Shown: positions 30,641 through 39,228 of the stretch, in pieces
Numbering within the stretch: the stretch's first letter is position 1
How the letters are laid out: every line of letters starts with the position of its first letter
Assembly: GCA_038318385.1 (NCBI GenBank)
Contig: JBBQCD010000012.1
Coordinates: forward strand, 22,864-86,863
Length of the DNA: 64,000 bases
Reading direction: 5' to 3'
Source: Schlegelella_A sp038318385
GTDB taxonomy: Bacteria; Pseudomonadota; Gammaproteobacteria; Burkholderiales; Burkholderiaceae_C
Made by a program: the position numbers and the translations under genes
Notes under the pieces: generated by a model
Told to the model about the DNA's origin: nothing
Seen by the model: the letters and a program-made list of their open reading frames with translations, nothing else
Databases searched by the model: none

Positions 30641-30958
30641 ATGAACGACGTCCAAAAGCGCATCGACGACCTGGTCAAGCAGAACCGGGTCGTGCTCTTC
30701 ATGAAGGGCAATGCGCAGTTCCCGATGTGCGGCTTTTCCGGCCGTGCCATCCAGATCCTCAAGGCCTGCGCCGTCGACGACCTGAAGACGGTCAATGTCC
30801 TCGAAGACGAGGGCATTCGCCAGGGCATCAAGTCCTATTCGAACTGGCCGACGATTCCGCAGCTCTACGTGAACGGCGAGTTCGTCGGCGGCTCGGACAT
30901 CATGACCGAGATGTACCAGGCCGGCGAACTGCAGCAGACGCTCGGCACGCACGCCTGA
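30641..30958 (+). CDS. grxD: Monothiol glutaredoxin (Grx4 type)
   Basis: 105 residues, full length for the family. The active site is CGFS with Cys30; TIPQLYVNGEFVGGSDI carries the cis-proline and glutathione-binding residues. CGFS glutaredoxins carry and deliver [2Fe-2S] clusters with BolA partners rather than reducing disulfides. Independent gene with its own likely promoter; ubiX follows 54 bases later. Confidence 0.96.
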   Translation: MNDVQKRIDDLVKQNRVVLFMKGNAQFPMCGFSGRAIQILKACAVDDLKTVNVLEDEGIRQGIKSYSNWPTIPQLYVNGEFVGGSDIMTEMYQAGELQQTLGTHA

Positions 30959-31012
30959 GCCGCGACGCCACCTCGGCGCAGCCACCGTCGCTCGGCCCTT
31001 GACGACAGTCCG

Positions 31013-31618
31013 ATGAGCGCGGCGCCCGAGCGGGTCGTCGTCGGCGTCACCGGGGCGACGGGCGCGATCTACGCCGTCAGGCTGATGCAGCGCCTGCGCG
31101 CCTGCGGCCGCGAGATCCACCTGGTCGCCAGCCCCGCCGGAATCGTCAATGTCCACCACGAGCTCGGCCTCGATCGCCAGGGGCTTGAAGGCCTGGCAGA
31201 CGTGGCCTACAACCCGGCCGATGTCGGCGCCTCCATCGCCAGCGGCTCCTTCGCCACCGCGGCGATGGTCGTGGCGCCCTGCTCGATGAAGACGCTCGCG
31301 GCGGTCGCGCACGGCTACGCCGACAACCTCCTGGCGCGCGCTGCCGACGTGACCCTGAAGGAGCGTCGACGCCTGGTGTTGATGGTGCGAGAGACGCCTT
31401 TCAACCTCGCACACTTGCGCAACATGATCGCCGTCACCGAGATGGGCGGCATCGTCTTTCCGCCGTTGCCTGCCTTCTACCATCGTCCCCGAAGCATCGA
31501 CGAGCTGGTCGACGACAGCGTGGAGAGGGTGCTCGGGCTCCTCGGTGTGCCGATGGCGCAACCCAAGGCCTGGACCGGTCTCCACCCGCCCGGCCGCGCC
31601 TCGGACAGCGGAGGCTGA
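31013..31618 (+). CDS. ubiX: Flavin prenyltransferase
   Basis: 201 residues. UbiX makes prenylated FMN, the cofactor of UbiD decarboxylase in ubiquinone synthesis. The Rossmann-like flavoprotein fold starts VVVGVTGATGAIYAVRLMQ, and APCSMKTLAAVAHG near 88-101 and RETPFNLAHLRNM near 125-137 are family hallmarks. ubiD is not nearby. It is convergent with the lytic transglycosylase gene, with 49 bases between; no terminator-like hairpin with T-run is seen there. Confidence 0.95.
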   Translation: MSAAPERVVVGVTGATGAIYAVRLMQRLRACGREIHLVASPAGIVNVHHELGLDRQGLEGLADVAYNPADVGASIASGSFATAAMVVAPCSMKTLAAVAHGYADNLLARAADVTLKERRRLVLMVRETPFNLAHLRNMIAVTEMGGIVFPPLPAFYHRPRSIDELVDDSVERVLGLLGVPMAQPKAWTGLHPPGRASDSGG

Positions 31619-31667
31619 CGCGGATCGCGGCCACGGCGGCTTCGGATTACCGCTCCGCGCCCACCCT

Positions 31668-32312
31668 TCAACCGGACGCCGGCTCCCACGCCCGACGCGC
31701 CCCGAAGACCGCGTTCGGATATTCCGGTCGGCCCCGGCTGCCGTTGTAGCGGCCCAGCGCCAGGTACATGTCGCCGCGCTCGCGGTCGAGGTAGTGGCGC
31801 AGGATCACACAGCCGAAGCGCAGGTTGGTCTGCATGTGGAACAGCCGCCCGACATCGCCGTCGCCGATCAACCGAGCCCAGAACGGCATCACCTGGGTGT
31901 AGCCGCGCGCGCCGGCGACGCTGATCGCGTACTTCCGGAAGCCGCTCTCGACCTGAACCAGACCCAGAATCAACGCCGGCTCGAGACCCGCCCGCGTGCT
32001 TTCGTACCACAGCGTCTCGAGGAATTCGACCCGTGTCACATGCTCGGCCGTGCGCTTCTTCAGGCGCTCGCTCATGTCACCGAGCCAGCGCAGGTGCGCC
32101 AGGCGCTCCTCGATGGCGCTGAACGAAGGCCGCGGCGGCGCGCGGTTGGCGATCGCCGCCGAAAGGACCGAACGCACCGCATCGGCCAGCGGCTCCTCGA
32201 CCTGTGCCCCGGCCCAGGCGAAGCGCGGTGCGCAGAGCGAAAGCGGCGCGAGCGTGGCTGCGGCGAGCCAGCGGCGTCGAACTCTCCCACTGTGGGAGAG
32301 GCCCCCATTCAT
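31668..32312 (-). CDS. Soluble lytic murein transglycosylase (SLT domain)
   Basis: 214 residues. A basic N terminus and hydrophobic segment (about 14-34, ending FAWA) form a signal peptide. The SLT domain follows with catalytic Glu122 in VQVESGF, then GYTQVMPFWARLIGDGD and the MQTNLRFGCVILRHYL and ALGRYNGS segments. It should cleave glycan strands in the periplasm, forming 1,6-anhydromuramic ends that AmpD later processes. The ATG overlaps the proS stop in an ATGA junction, so expression is coupled to proS. A longer open frame upstream overlaps proS and is rejected. Confidence 0.9.
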   Translation of the reverse strand: MNGGLSHSGRVRRRWLAAATLAPLSLCAPRFAWAGAQVEEPLADAVRSVLSAAIANRAPPRPSFSAIEERLAHLRWLGDMSERLKKRTAEHVTRVEFLETLWYESTRAGLEPALILGLVQVESGFRKYAISVAGARGYTQVMPFWARLIGDGDVGRLFHMQTNLRFGCVILRHYLDRERGDMYLALGRYNGSRGRPEYPNAVFGARRAWEPASG

Positions 32313-34054
32313 GAGGCGAGTCGACCCTTCAACCAGGCGGCGGCGCCGCGGAGCGGCAGCACCGACGCTTCGGCGTCGCGTCGACCGCGGTACTCGAGCT
32401 GACCCTCCTTGAGGCCGCGATCCGACAGCACGACACGATGCGGTACGCCGATCAGTTCCCAGTCCGCGAACATCGCGCCGGGCCGCTCGCCGCGATCGTC
32501 GAGCATGACGTCGACGCCGAGCGCGTCGAGTTCGTCGTGCAGGGCATCGGCCGCCGCGCGAACCTCGGCCGAGCGGTCGTAACCGATCGGACACAGGACC
32601 ACGCTGAACGGTGCGATAGCGGTCGGCCAGATCATGCCGCGGTCATCGTGGTTCTGCTCGATCGCAGCGCCGAGGATGCGGGTGATGCCGATGCCGTAGC
32701 AACCCATCTGCAGGAGCTGCGGCTTGCCGGTTTCGTCGAGATAGGTCGCGTCCATCGACTGGCTGTACTTCGTGCCGAGGAAGAACACGTGACCGACTTC
32801 GATCCCGCGCTGGACGGCCAGCGTGCCCTGCCCGTCGGGTGACGGATCGCCGGCGACGACATTGCGGATGTCGGCCACGAGGTCCGGCTCGGGCAGGTCG
32901 CGCCCCCAGTTGACGCCGGTCAGGTGGAAGTCGGCTTCGTTCGCGCCGCAGACGAAATCGGCCATTGCGGCGACGCTGCGGTCGGCGACGATCGTGAAAT
33001 GGCGCTCGGGAACGATCGGCCCGAGGTAGCCCGGCTTGCAGGCGAAGGTGCGCTCGATCTCGGCTCCGGTTGCGAAGCGGAAGCCGGCGTCGAGGCCCGC
33101 AACCTTGCCGGCCTTGATCTCGTTGAGCGCATGGTCTCCGCGCACCAGCAACATCCACACCGTGGCCGCACCGGGGGTGCCGTCGGTTCCGGGCGCGTCG
33201 GTCGCGAGCACCAGGGACTTCACCGTCCGCTCGAGCGGAATTCCGAGCAGAGCGGCGACCTGCTCGCAAGTCGCCCGGCCGGGCGTCGCTACCTTCTCGA
33301 GCGTCTCGCGCGGAGCGGGACGCGCCTGCGCAGGAGGCAGTGCCTCGGCCAGCTCGATGTTGGCGGCGTAGTCCGAACCGAGGCTGTAGACGATGGCGTC
33401 CTCCCCGGTGTCGGCAATCACCTGGAATTCGTGCGAGCGGTCGCCACCGATCGCGCCGGTGTCGGCGGCTACCGCGCGGAAGGTAAGGCCCATGCGCTCG
33501 AAGATCCTGACGTAGGCCGCGTACATGCGCTCGTAGCTGCGGCCAGCGGATTCAACGTCGCGATCGAACGAGTAAGCGTCCTTCATGGTGAACTCGCGCC
33601 CGCGCATCACGCCGAAGCGCGGCCGGCGCTCGTCACGGAACTTCGTCTGGATGTGATAGAAATTTCTCGGCAGGGCGCGATAGCTGCGCAATTCCTGGCG
33701 CGCGATGTCGGTGATGACCTCTTCGCTCGTCGGCTGGACGATGAAGTCGCGATCGTGTCGATCCTTGACCCGCAGCAGTTCCGGCCCGTACTTCTGGAAG
33801 CGTCCCGACTCCTGCCAGAGTTCGGCCGGCTGCACGACCGGCATCAGCAGTTCCACCGCGCCGGCACGATTCATCTCTTCGCGAACGATCGCCTCGACCT
33901 TCCGGATGACTCGAAGGCCCATCGGCATGTACGTGTAGATGCCGGCGGAAAGCCGCTTGATGAAGCCGGCTCGCAGCATGAGCTTGTGGCTCACGACTTC
34001 AGCGTCTGCCGGTGCTTCCTTGAGGGTGGAGATGAAGAACTGACTGGCTTTCAT
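32309..34054 (-). CDS. proS: Prolyl-tRNA synthetase
   Basis: 581 residues, bacterial type with an editing insertion. The class II core begins MKASQFFISTLKEAPADAE, with motif 2 near 130-160 (FRDERRPRFGVMRGREFTMKDAY region) and motif 3 near 440-455 (CYGIGITRILGA). The INS domain (about 225-400), which deacylates Ala-tRNA-Pro, is present, as is the C-terminal anticodon-binding domain. ATG at 34054 matches the family start; an ATG at 34111 would enter the divergent promoter region. It is followed at once by the lytic transglycosylase gene. Confidence 0.97.
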   Translation of the reverse strand: MKASQFFISTLKEAPADAEVVSHKLMLRAGFIKRLSAGIYTYMPMGLRVIRKVEAIVREEMNRAGAVELLMPVVQPAELWQESGRFQKYGPELLRVKDRHDRDFIVQPTSEEVITDIARQELRSYRALPRNFYHIQTKFRDERRPRFGVMRGREFTMKDAYSFDRDVESAGRSYERMYAAYVRIFERMGLTFRAVAADTGAIGGDRSHEFQVIADTGEDAIVYSLGSDYAANIELAEALPPAQARPAPRETLEKVATPGRATCEQVAALLGIPLERTVKSLVLATDAPGTDGTPGAATVWMLLVRGDHALNEIKAGKVAGLDAGFRFATGAEIERTFACKPGYLGPIVPERHFTIVADRSVAAMADFVCGANEADFHLTGVNWGRDLPEPDLVADIRNVVAGDPSPDGQGTLAVQRGIEVGHVFFLGTKYSQSMDATYLDETGKPQLLQMGCYGIGITRILGAAIEQNHDDRGMIWPTAIAPFSVVLCPIGYDRSAEVRAAADALHDELDALGVDVMLDDRGERPGAMFADWELIGVPHRVVLSDRGLKEGQLEYRGRRDAEASVLPLRGAAAWLKGRLAS

Positions 34055-34115
34055 GGGCGGCCGGTAGCGGGTGTCCGCGACGGGTGGCGGCACGGCGTGC
34101 GGGAAACCCAAGGGT

Positions 34116-34145
34116 TTGACTCGCGCGAAGCCGGTGCAATAATAG
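34116..34145 (+). promoter_or_regulatory. Probable rppH promoter
   Basis: TTGACT (34116-34121), an 18-base spacer and TAATAG (34140-34145) give a fair sigma70 promoter 26 bases before the rppH ATG, in the divergent proS-rppH gap. Confidence 0.5.
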
Positions 34146-34171
34146 ATTCAACGAGAGAATTGGGGTTGATT

Positions 34172-34798
34172 ATGCTCGACCGTGAAGGGTTCAGACCCAA
34201 CGTCGGCATCATCCTGCTCAACCATAGGAACCAGGTTTTCTGGGGCAAGCGGATTCGCACCCATTCCTGGCAGTTCCCGCAAGGGGGCATCAACTACGGC
34301 GAGACGCCCGAGCAGGCGATGTACCGCGAGTTGCATGAAGAGGTGGGGCTGCTGCCTGACCACGTGCGCATCGTCGCGCGCACCCGGGACTGGCTGCGCT
34401 ACGAGGTTCCGACCCATTTCATCCGCCGCGATGCCCGCGGCCACTACCGCGGGCAGAAGCAGATCTGGTTCCTGTTGCAGCTGATCGGTCGCGACAGCGA
34501 CATGAACCTGCGCGCCACCGACCACCCCGAGTTCGATGCGTGGCGCTGGAACGAGTACTGGATCCCGCTCGATGTCGTGATCGAGTTCAAGCGCGCTGTC
34601 TACCAGCTCGCCCTGACGGAGCTGGCGCGCTTCCTGCCGCGCAACAGCCCTCACAACCGCTATCTGCGTTCAGGCATGCGCCCGCATCATCGCGAAGACA
34701 TGGTGGAGCGTGAGGATCTTCTGCCTTCGGGGAGCGATCCCGATCCCGCGGAGCCACCGCCCTTGCCGCTCATCAAACCGGCCGAACCCCGCCTCTGA
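34172..34798 (+). CDS. rppH: RNA pyrophosphohydrolase (Nudix)
   Basis: 208 residues. RppH removes pyrophosphate from 5'-triphosphate mRNA ends and so opens them to RNase E decay. The Nudix box runs from Gly38 with Glu53, Glu56 and Glu57 in RELHEEVGLL, at the same positions as in E. coli RppH. The chain is about 30 residues longer, with an acidic Pro-rich tail. Divergent from proS and convergent with proB (18 bases apart). Confidence 0.95.
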   Translation: MLDREGFRPNVGIILLNHRNQVFWGKRIRTHSWQFPQGGINYGETPEQAMYRELHEEVGLLPDHVRIVARTRDWLRYEVPTHFIRRDARGHYRGQKQIWFLLQLIGRDSDMNLRATDHPEFDAWRWNEYWIPLDVVIEFKRAVYQLALTELARFLPRNSPHNRYLRSGMRPHHREDMVEREDLLPSGSDPDPAEPPPLPLIKPAEPRL

Positions 34799-34816
34799 AG
34801 GTGCAACGCCGGGACC

Positions 34817-35935
34817 TCAGTTCAACACGAGGTTGTCGCGGTGGATCAACTCGGGTTCCCCGGTGAAGCCGAGGAGCCTCTCGAAATCCGTCGAAGGCCG
34901 TCGCGCGATGAGACGAGCCTCGCTGCTGCTGTAGTTGGCCAGCCCACGGGCCAGCTCCACACCGTCCGCCGAACGCACCGCGATCACGTCGCCGCGGTGA
35001 AATTCGCCGCGCACCTCGACAACGCCGATCGGCAACAGACTCTTGCCCGCTTCGCGCACCTTGCGGGCGGCGCCATCGTCGACAACCACCGCGCCCTTGA
35101 GTTGCAGGTGATTGCTCATCCATTGCTTGCGCGCGGCGCGCTTGGGCGTCGCCGCGATCAGCGCCGTGCCGATGTCTTCGCCGGCCGCCAGCCGCAACAG
35201 CACGTCCGGCTCGCGTCCCCAGGCGATGATGGTGCTGGCACCGCTGCGGGCCGCGCGCTTGGCGGCGAGCACTTTCGTCAGCATGCCGCCGCGGCCAAGT
35301 GCCGAACCGGCGCCGCCCGCCATCGTCTCGAGTTCGGGGGCGCCGGCGCTCGCCTCCCGAATCAGCTCGGCCGCGGGGTCGTGACGCGGGTCCGCTGAGA
35401 AGAGGCCGCGCTGGTCCGTCAGGATCACCAGCGCATCGGCATCGATCAGGTTGGCGACGAGCGCCCCCAATGTGTCGTTGTCGCCGAACTTGATCTCGTC
35501 GTTGACGACGGTGTCGTTCTCGTTGATGACCGGAATCACCTTGAGCTCAAGCAACGTCAGCAATGTCACTCGCGCGTTCAAATAGCGTTCGCGGTCGGCC
35601 AGGTCGGCATGGGTCAGCAGGATCTGCGCGCTGCGCACGCCCTCTTCCCGCAGGCGCGACTCGTAGATCTGCGCAAGGCCCATCTGGCCCACGGCGGCGG
35701 CGGCCTGCAGCTGATGCAGTCCCTTGGGACGGGTCGCCCAACCCAGGCGCTTCATGCCTTCGGCGATGGCGCCGCTGGACACCATGACGATGTCGCGGCC
35801 CTCGCGCGCCAGCAGCGCCATCTGGCGGCACCAGTTGCCGACCGCGTCGGCATCCAGGCCACGACCCTCGTCGGTGACCAGGCTCGAGCCGACCTTGACG
35901 ACGATCCGCCGGGCGCCCGGCAGCACCGCGCTCAT
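34817..35935 (-). CDS. proB: Glutamate 5-kinase
   Basis: 372 residues. ProB phosphorylates glutamate in the first step of proline synthesis and is feedback-inhibited by proline. The amino-acid kinase domain (about 8-255) starts RRIVVKVGSSLVT and contains INENDTVVNDEI near 146-157 and GRGGMLTKVLAAKRA near 210-225. A PUA domain (about 275-365) follows. Its ATG shares one base with the obgE stop (TGATG), so it is the last gene of rplU-rpmA-obgE-proB, a common betaproteobacterial order. Confidence 0.96.
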   Translation of the reverse strand: MSAVLPGARRIVVKVGSSLVTDEGRGLDADAVGNWCRQMALLAREGRDIVMVSSGAIAEGMKRLGWATRPKGLHQLQAAAAVGQMGLAQIYESRLREEGVRSAQILLTHADLADRERYLNARVTLLTLLELKVIPVINENDTVVNDEIKFGDNDTLGALVANLIDADALVILTDQRGLFSADPRHDPAAELIREASAGAPELETMAGGAGSALGRGGMLTKVLAAKRAARSGASTIIAWGREPDVLLRLAAGEDIGTALIAATPKRAARKQWMSNHLQLKGAVVVDDGAARKVREAGKSLLPIGVVEVRGEFHRGDVIAVRSADGVELARGLANYSSSEARLIARRPSTDFERLLGFTGEPELIHRDNLVLN

Positions 35936-37002
35936 CAGGTCGCTGCCGATGCCGCATCGAAGCGCGGATCGGGATCGTCGGGAACATGACCTCGCTCGCG
36001 CGCCACATGGTCGTACACCGCGCGGATGAGGGGCTCGCAGCCCTCGCGGGTCAACGCGGAAATCGCAAACACGGGCCCCTTCCAGCGAAGTCGGCGCACG
36101 AATTCCTTGACCCGTTGCGCGCGCTCATCTGCCGGAACCATGTCGAGCTTGTTGAGCACCATCCAGCGCGCCTTGGCGTGCAGTGCGGCGTCGTACTTCT
36201 TCAACTCCGCGGCAATCGAGCGCGCCTGGACCACCGGATCGACCGCGTCGTCGAACGGCGCGAAATCAACCAGATGCAGCAGCAGATGAGTGCGCTGCAG
36301 GTGGCGCAGAAACTGGTGCCCGAGGCCTGCGCCCTCCGCCGCGCCCTCGATGAGCCCTGGAATGTCGGCGACGACGAAGCTCTGTTCGGGCGCGACGCGG
36401 ACCACGCCGAGGTTGGGATAGAGGGTGGTGAAGGGGTAGTCGGCAATCTTGGGTCGCGCGTTCGAGATCGCGGCGATCAGGGTCGACTTGCCGGCGTTCG
36501 GCATGCCCAACAGGCCGACATCGGCGAGCACGCGGAGTTCGAGCTTGAGCTTCTTCTGCTCGCCGGGCCATCCGGGGGTCTTCTGCCGCGGGGCCCGGTT
36601 GGTGCTGCTCTTGAAGTGCATGTTGCCGAAGCCACCGTCTCCGCCCTTGACGATCAGCACCTTCTCGTCCGGAACGAGAAGTTCGGCCAGTACCGCACCG
36701 GTCTCGTCGTCGCTGATGATCGTGCCCATCGGCATCCGCAGGACGATGTCGTCGGCAGCGGCGCCGTACTGGTCGGACCCACGGCCGTTCTCGCCGCTGC
36801 GGGCTTCGTGCCGGCGGGCGTAACGAAAATCGATCAGCGTGTTCAAGTTGCGGTCGCCGACAGCGTAGACGCTCCCGCCGCGCCCACCGTCGCCCCCGTT
36901 CGGCCCGCCGAAAGGAATGAACTTTTCGCGCCGAAAGCTCATGCAGCCGTTGCCGCCGTCGCCGGCGACGACATCGATGGTGGCTTCGTCGACGAACTTC
37001 AT
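35935..37002 (-). CDS. obgE: Obg GTPase (ribosome assembly)
   Basis: 355 residues. ObgE/CgtA acts in late 50S subunit assembly and growth control. The glycine-rich Obg fold (1-about 158, KFVDEATIDVVAGDGGNGC) precedes the G domain with P-loop GMPNAGKSTL near 166-175, switch segment FTTLYPNLG, DIPGLIEGA and NKLD. ATG at 37002 opens the family sequence; an upstream start eight codons earlier has no support. The C terminus is short, lacking the acidic OCT extension of some Obg proteins. Confidence 0.96.
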   Translation of the reverse strand: MKFVDEATIDVVAGDGGNGCMSFRREKFIPFGGPNGGDGGRGGSVYAVGDRNLNTLIDFRYARRHEARSGENGRGSDQYGAAADDIVLRMPMGTIISDDETGAVLAELLVPDEKVLIVKGGDGGFGNMHFKSSTNRAPRQKTPGWPGEQKKLKLELRVLADVGLLGMPNAGKSTLIAAISNARPKIADYPFTTLYPNLGVVRVAPEQSFVVADIPGLIEGAAEGAGLGHQFLRHLQRTHLLLHLVDFAPFDDAVDPVVQARSIAAELKKYDAALHAKARWMVLNKLDMVPADERAQRVKEFVRRLRWKGPVFAISALTREGCEPLIRAVYDHVARERGHVPDDPDPRFDAASAAT

Positions 37003-37101
37003 GGTCCTGGAGAGCTCCTCTGTCAAGCGGCGCGCGTGGCAGCCGCAGTGCCTGCGCGCTCGCGGCGGGCATGGCTATGGTAAGTCAGCGCCCCAAAGCG
37101 A

Positions 37102-37123
37102 AAGCCCCGGCAGGCCGGGGCTT
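37102..37123 (-). terminator. Terminator or attenuator between rpmA and obgE
   Basis: Arms AAGCCCCGGC (37102-37111) and GCCGGGGCTT (37114-37123) form a stable stem; read on the minus strand it is followed by TTTCGCTTT. It lies 45 bases after rpmA and could separate ribosomal-protein expression from obgE-proB. Confidence 0.7.
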
Positions 37124-37167
37124 CGAGATCGCCAGCCGCCGCGCTGGAGCGTCGGCGAAAGCGCCGA

Positions 37168-37425
37168 TCAGGCCTCGCTGACGAACACTGTCTGGCGATT
37201 GCGCGGTCCCTTGACCGCGAAGCTGACCTCGCCATCGACGAGCGCGAAAAGGGTGTGATCCTTGCCGACTCCCACATTGGAACCGGCATGAAACTTGGTG
37301 CCGCGCTGGCGCACGATGATGGAGCCGGCTGGCACCTTCTGACCGCCGAACACCTTGACGCCGAGCATCTTCGGTTGCGAATCGCGGCCGTTGCGCGTGG
37401 AGCCGCCGCCTTTTTTCTGTGCCAT
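37168..37425 (-). CDS. rpmA: 50S ribosomal protein L27
   Basis: 85 residues, full length. L27 lies near the peptidyl-transferase centre. The sequence begins MAQKKGGGSTRNGRDSQ, so the N terminus is of the proteobacterial type with no cleavable Firmicutes extension, and contains AGSIIVRQRGTKFHAG. It lies 23 bases after rplU. Confidence 0.98.
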   Translation of the reverse strand: MAQKKGGGSTRNGRDSQPKMLGVKVFGGQKVPAGSIIVRQRGTKFHAGSNVGVGKDHTLFALVDGEVSFAVKGPRNRQTVFVSEA

Positions 37426-37448
37426 TTGGAACTCCTGGACTGGCTCGA

Positions 37449-37760
37449 TCAGGCGCCGAGCGCGCCGATCTCGATCTCGGTGAAATTCTGCCGGTGACCC
37501 TGGCGTTTCTGGAAGTGCTTGCGGCGTTGCATCTTGAAGATGCGAACCTTGTCGTGACGACCGTGAGACACGACGGTGGCCACCACGCTGGCGCCGGAAA
37601 CGAACGGCGTGCCGATCGATACCTCGCTTCCATGGCCGATGGCCAGGACCTGGTCGAGGGTGACCTTGTCGCCCACGTCGGCGCTCAGCCGCTCGACCTT
37701 GATCTTTTCGCCCGCGGCAACCCGGTATTGCTTGCCACCGGTCTTGATGACGGCGTACAT
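37449..37760 (-). CDS. rplU: 50S ribosomal protein L21
   Basis: 103 residues from the ATG at 37760 (MYAVIKTGGKQYRV), the standard start. L21 binds 23S rRNA. The end reads KVRIFKMQRRKHFQKRQGHRQ and continues as usual. An open frame upstream adds 22 residues with no similarity and is not used. The extended -10 box upstream gives a 5' leader of about 77 bases. Confidence 0.98.
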   Translation of the reverse strand: MYAVIKTGGKQYRVAAGEKIKVERLSADVGDKVTLDQVLAIGHGSEVSIGTPFVSGASVVATVVSHGRHDKVRIFKMQRRKHFQKRQGHRQNFTEIEIGALGA

Positions 37761-37843
37761 CTCAGCCCTTTCGATGATTTCGTGCCCTGCCGGATCCCTA
37801 CTGGAGAGGCCGGTGGTTCGGCGCATTGCGCGCAGAGCCTACA

Positions 37844-37852
37844 AGTATAGCA
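37844..37852 (-). promoter_or_regulatory. Extended -10 promoter of rplU-rpmA
   Basis: On the minus strand TGCTATACT (37852-37844) forms an extended -10 element. The -35 region is weak, as is common with extended -10 promoters. Transcription would begin near 37837. Confidence 0.55.
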
Positions 37853-37936
37853 CCTGGCAATTATCATCTTCACGGCCGGGTGCCCGACACCGCCAAGGGG
37901 CCCCGGGTCGCTCGTGTGGCGGCCATGCGGCCTTCC

Positions 37937-37942
37937 TATAAT
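37937..37942 (+). promoter_or_regulatory. -10 box of ispB
   Basis: A perfect TATAAT; transcription would begin near 37949, which excludes the in-frame ATG at 37925 as the ispB start and favours the GTG at 37964. Confidence 0.55.
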
Positions 37943-37963
37943 TCCGCGTCCCCAGAGTCCTAC

Positions 37964-38959
37964 GTGCATCCCACTGCCCCCCTCGTCCCCGGCCCCGCGC
38001 TCAGTGCCACTCTGCTGATGGCCGCCGACATGCGCCAAGTGGACGAGGTGATCCAGCGCCGGCTCGCCTCGGACGTTGCGATGATCAACCAGATCGCGCA
38101 CTACATCATCAGCGCCGGCGGCAAGCGCATCCGGCCGATGCTCGTTCTGCTGTTCTCGAGTGCGCTGGGATTCCAGGGCCGTGAGCGCTTCGAGCTCGCC
38201 GCGACGGTCGAGTTCGTTCACACCGCGACCTTGTTGCACGACGACGTGGTCGACGAGTCGGCCCTGAGGCGGGGTCGACAGACAGCCAATGCGCTGTTCG
38301 GCAATGCCGCCAGCGTGCTCGTCGGCGACTTCGTCTATTCCCGAGCCTTCCAGATGATGGTGTCGGTGAATCGCATGCGGGTGCTCGAGGTGCTTGCCGA
38401 TGCCACGAATGTCATCGCCGAAGGTGAAGTCCTGCAGCTGATGAATATGCATGACCCGGATCTTGCGGTCGACGACTACCTGCGTGTCATCCGATTCAAG
38501 ACAGCCAAGCTGTTCGAGGCGAGCGCGCGGCTGGGCGCTGTGCTCGCCGATGCCGACGGTGCGGTGGAGGAAGCCTGTGCCGGATACGGCCGATCCTTGG
38601 GAACGGCATTCCAGCTCGTCGACGACCTGCTCGACTACGAGGGTGCGACCTCGCAACTCGGCAAGAACGTCGGCGACGATCTGCGCGAGGGCAAGCCGAC
38701 GTTGCCGCTGCTCGTGGCGATGGAGCGGGGCTCGGCGGAGGAACGGGGGCTGATCCGGCACGCCATCGAACACGGCGAGATCAGCCGCCTGCCCGAGGTC
38801 GTCGACATCGTGCGTCGCACCGGCGCCCTCGACGCGACACGGGACGCAGCCCGCTCGGAAGCCGAGAAGGCCCGGCAGATGCTGACCGCGCTTCCAGGCT
38901 CGCCATACCGCGAGGCTCTGCTAGAATTGTGCGTTCGATCGGTGGAGCGTTCATCTTGA
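37964..38959 (+). CDS. ispB: Octaprenyl (polyprenyl) diphosphate synthase
   Basis: 331 residues from GTG 37964. IspB elongates farnesyl diphosphate to the ubiquinone side chain. The first Asp-rich motif is HDDVVDE (Asp93, Asp94, Asp97), the second DDLLDYEG near 225; GGKRIRPML near 52-60 binds substrate. The residues before the first motif are not bulky enough to predict product length with certainty. The GTG start is chosen from the position of the TATAAT at 37937; ATG codons at 37925 and further upstream remain possible. Divergent from rplU, as often seen in proteobacteria. Confidence 0.9.
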   Translation: MHPTAPLVPGPALSATLLMAADMRQVDEVIQRRLASDVAMINQIAHYIISAGGKRIRPMLVLLFSSALGFQGRERFELAATVEFVHTATLLHDDVVDESALRRGRQTANALFGNAASVLVGDFVYSRAFQMMVSVNRMRVLEVLADATNVIAEGEVLQLMNMHDPDLAVDDYLRVIRFKTAKLFEASARLGAVLADADGAVEEACAGYGRSLGTAFQLVDDLLDYEGATSQLGKNVGDDLREGKPTLPLLVAMERGSAEERGLIRHAIEHGEISRLPEVVDIVRRTGALDATRDAARSEAEKARQMLTALPGSPYREALLELCVRSVERSS

Positions 38960-38997
38960 ACGCTCGTTCCACGGCCCGCCTGATGGCGGCGCTCGAT

Positions 38998-39074
38998 CGG
39001 GGTGTAGCTTAGCCTGGTAGAGCGCTACGTTCGGGACGTAGAGGCCGGAGGTTCGAATCCTCTCACCCCGACCA
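38998..39074 (+). tRNA. tRNA-Pro (CGG)
   Basis: 77 bases with encoded CCA. The acceptor stem is CGGGGTG (38998-39004) with CACCCCG (39064-39070); the anticodon stem is CTACG/CGTAG around loop TTCGGGA, with CGG at 39032-39034; the T arm reads GGTTCGAATCC. It starts 38 bases after ispB. It reads CCG codons, heavily used in this GC-rich genome. Confidence 0.95.
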
Positions 39075-39228
39075 ATTCGAATCATTCGCAACGAATGCCG
39101 ACTTCGCAACGGCTCTCGGACGCCCCTGGCGTGAATTGTTGGCGAGGCTCCACGCCGCTGGCGTTTACACCGCTGGGTGAATCGGCGATGATCGTTCGAT
39201 TCCACAACATGAACTGAGCGCCTGAAGC

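Noticed and set aside
32309..32594. N-terminal extension of the lytic transglycosylase
   Set aside because: It overlaps proS and would bury the signal peptide; the ATG overlapping the proS stop fits better.
39127..39145. Possible sigma54 promoter before pilB (TGGCGTG followed by TTGG)
   Set aside because: The distance between the GG and GC elements is wrong and the -12 element is not TTGC.
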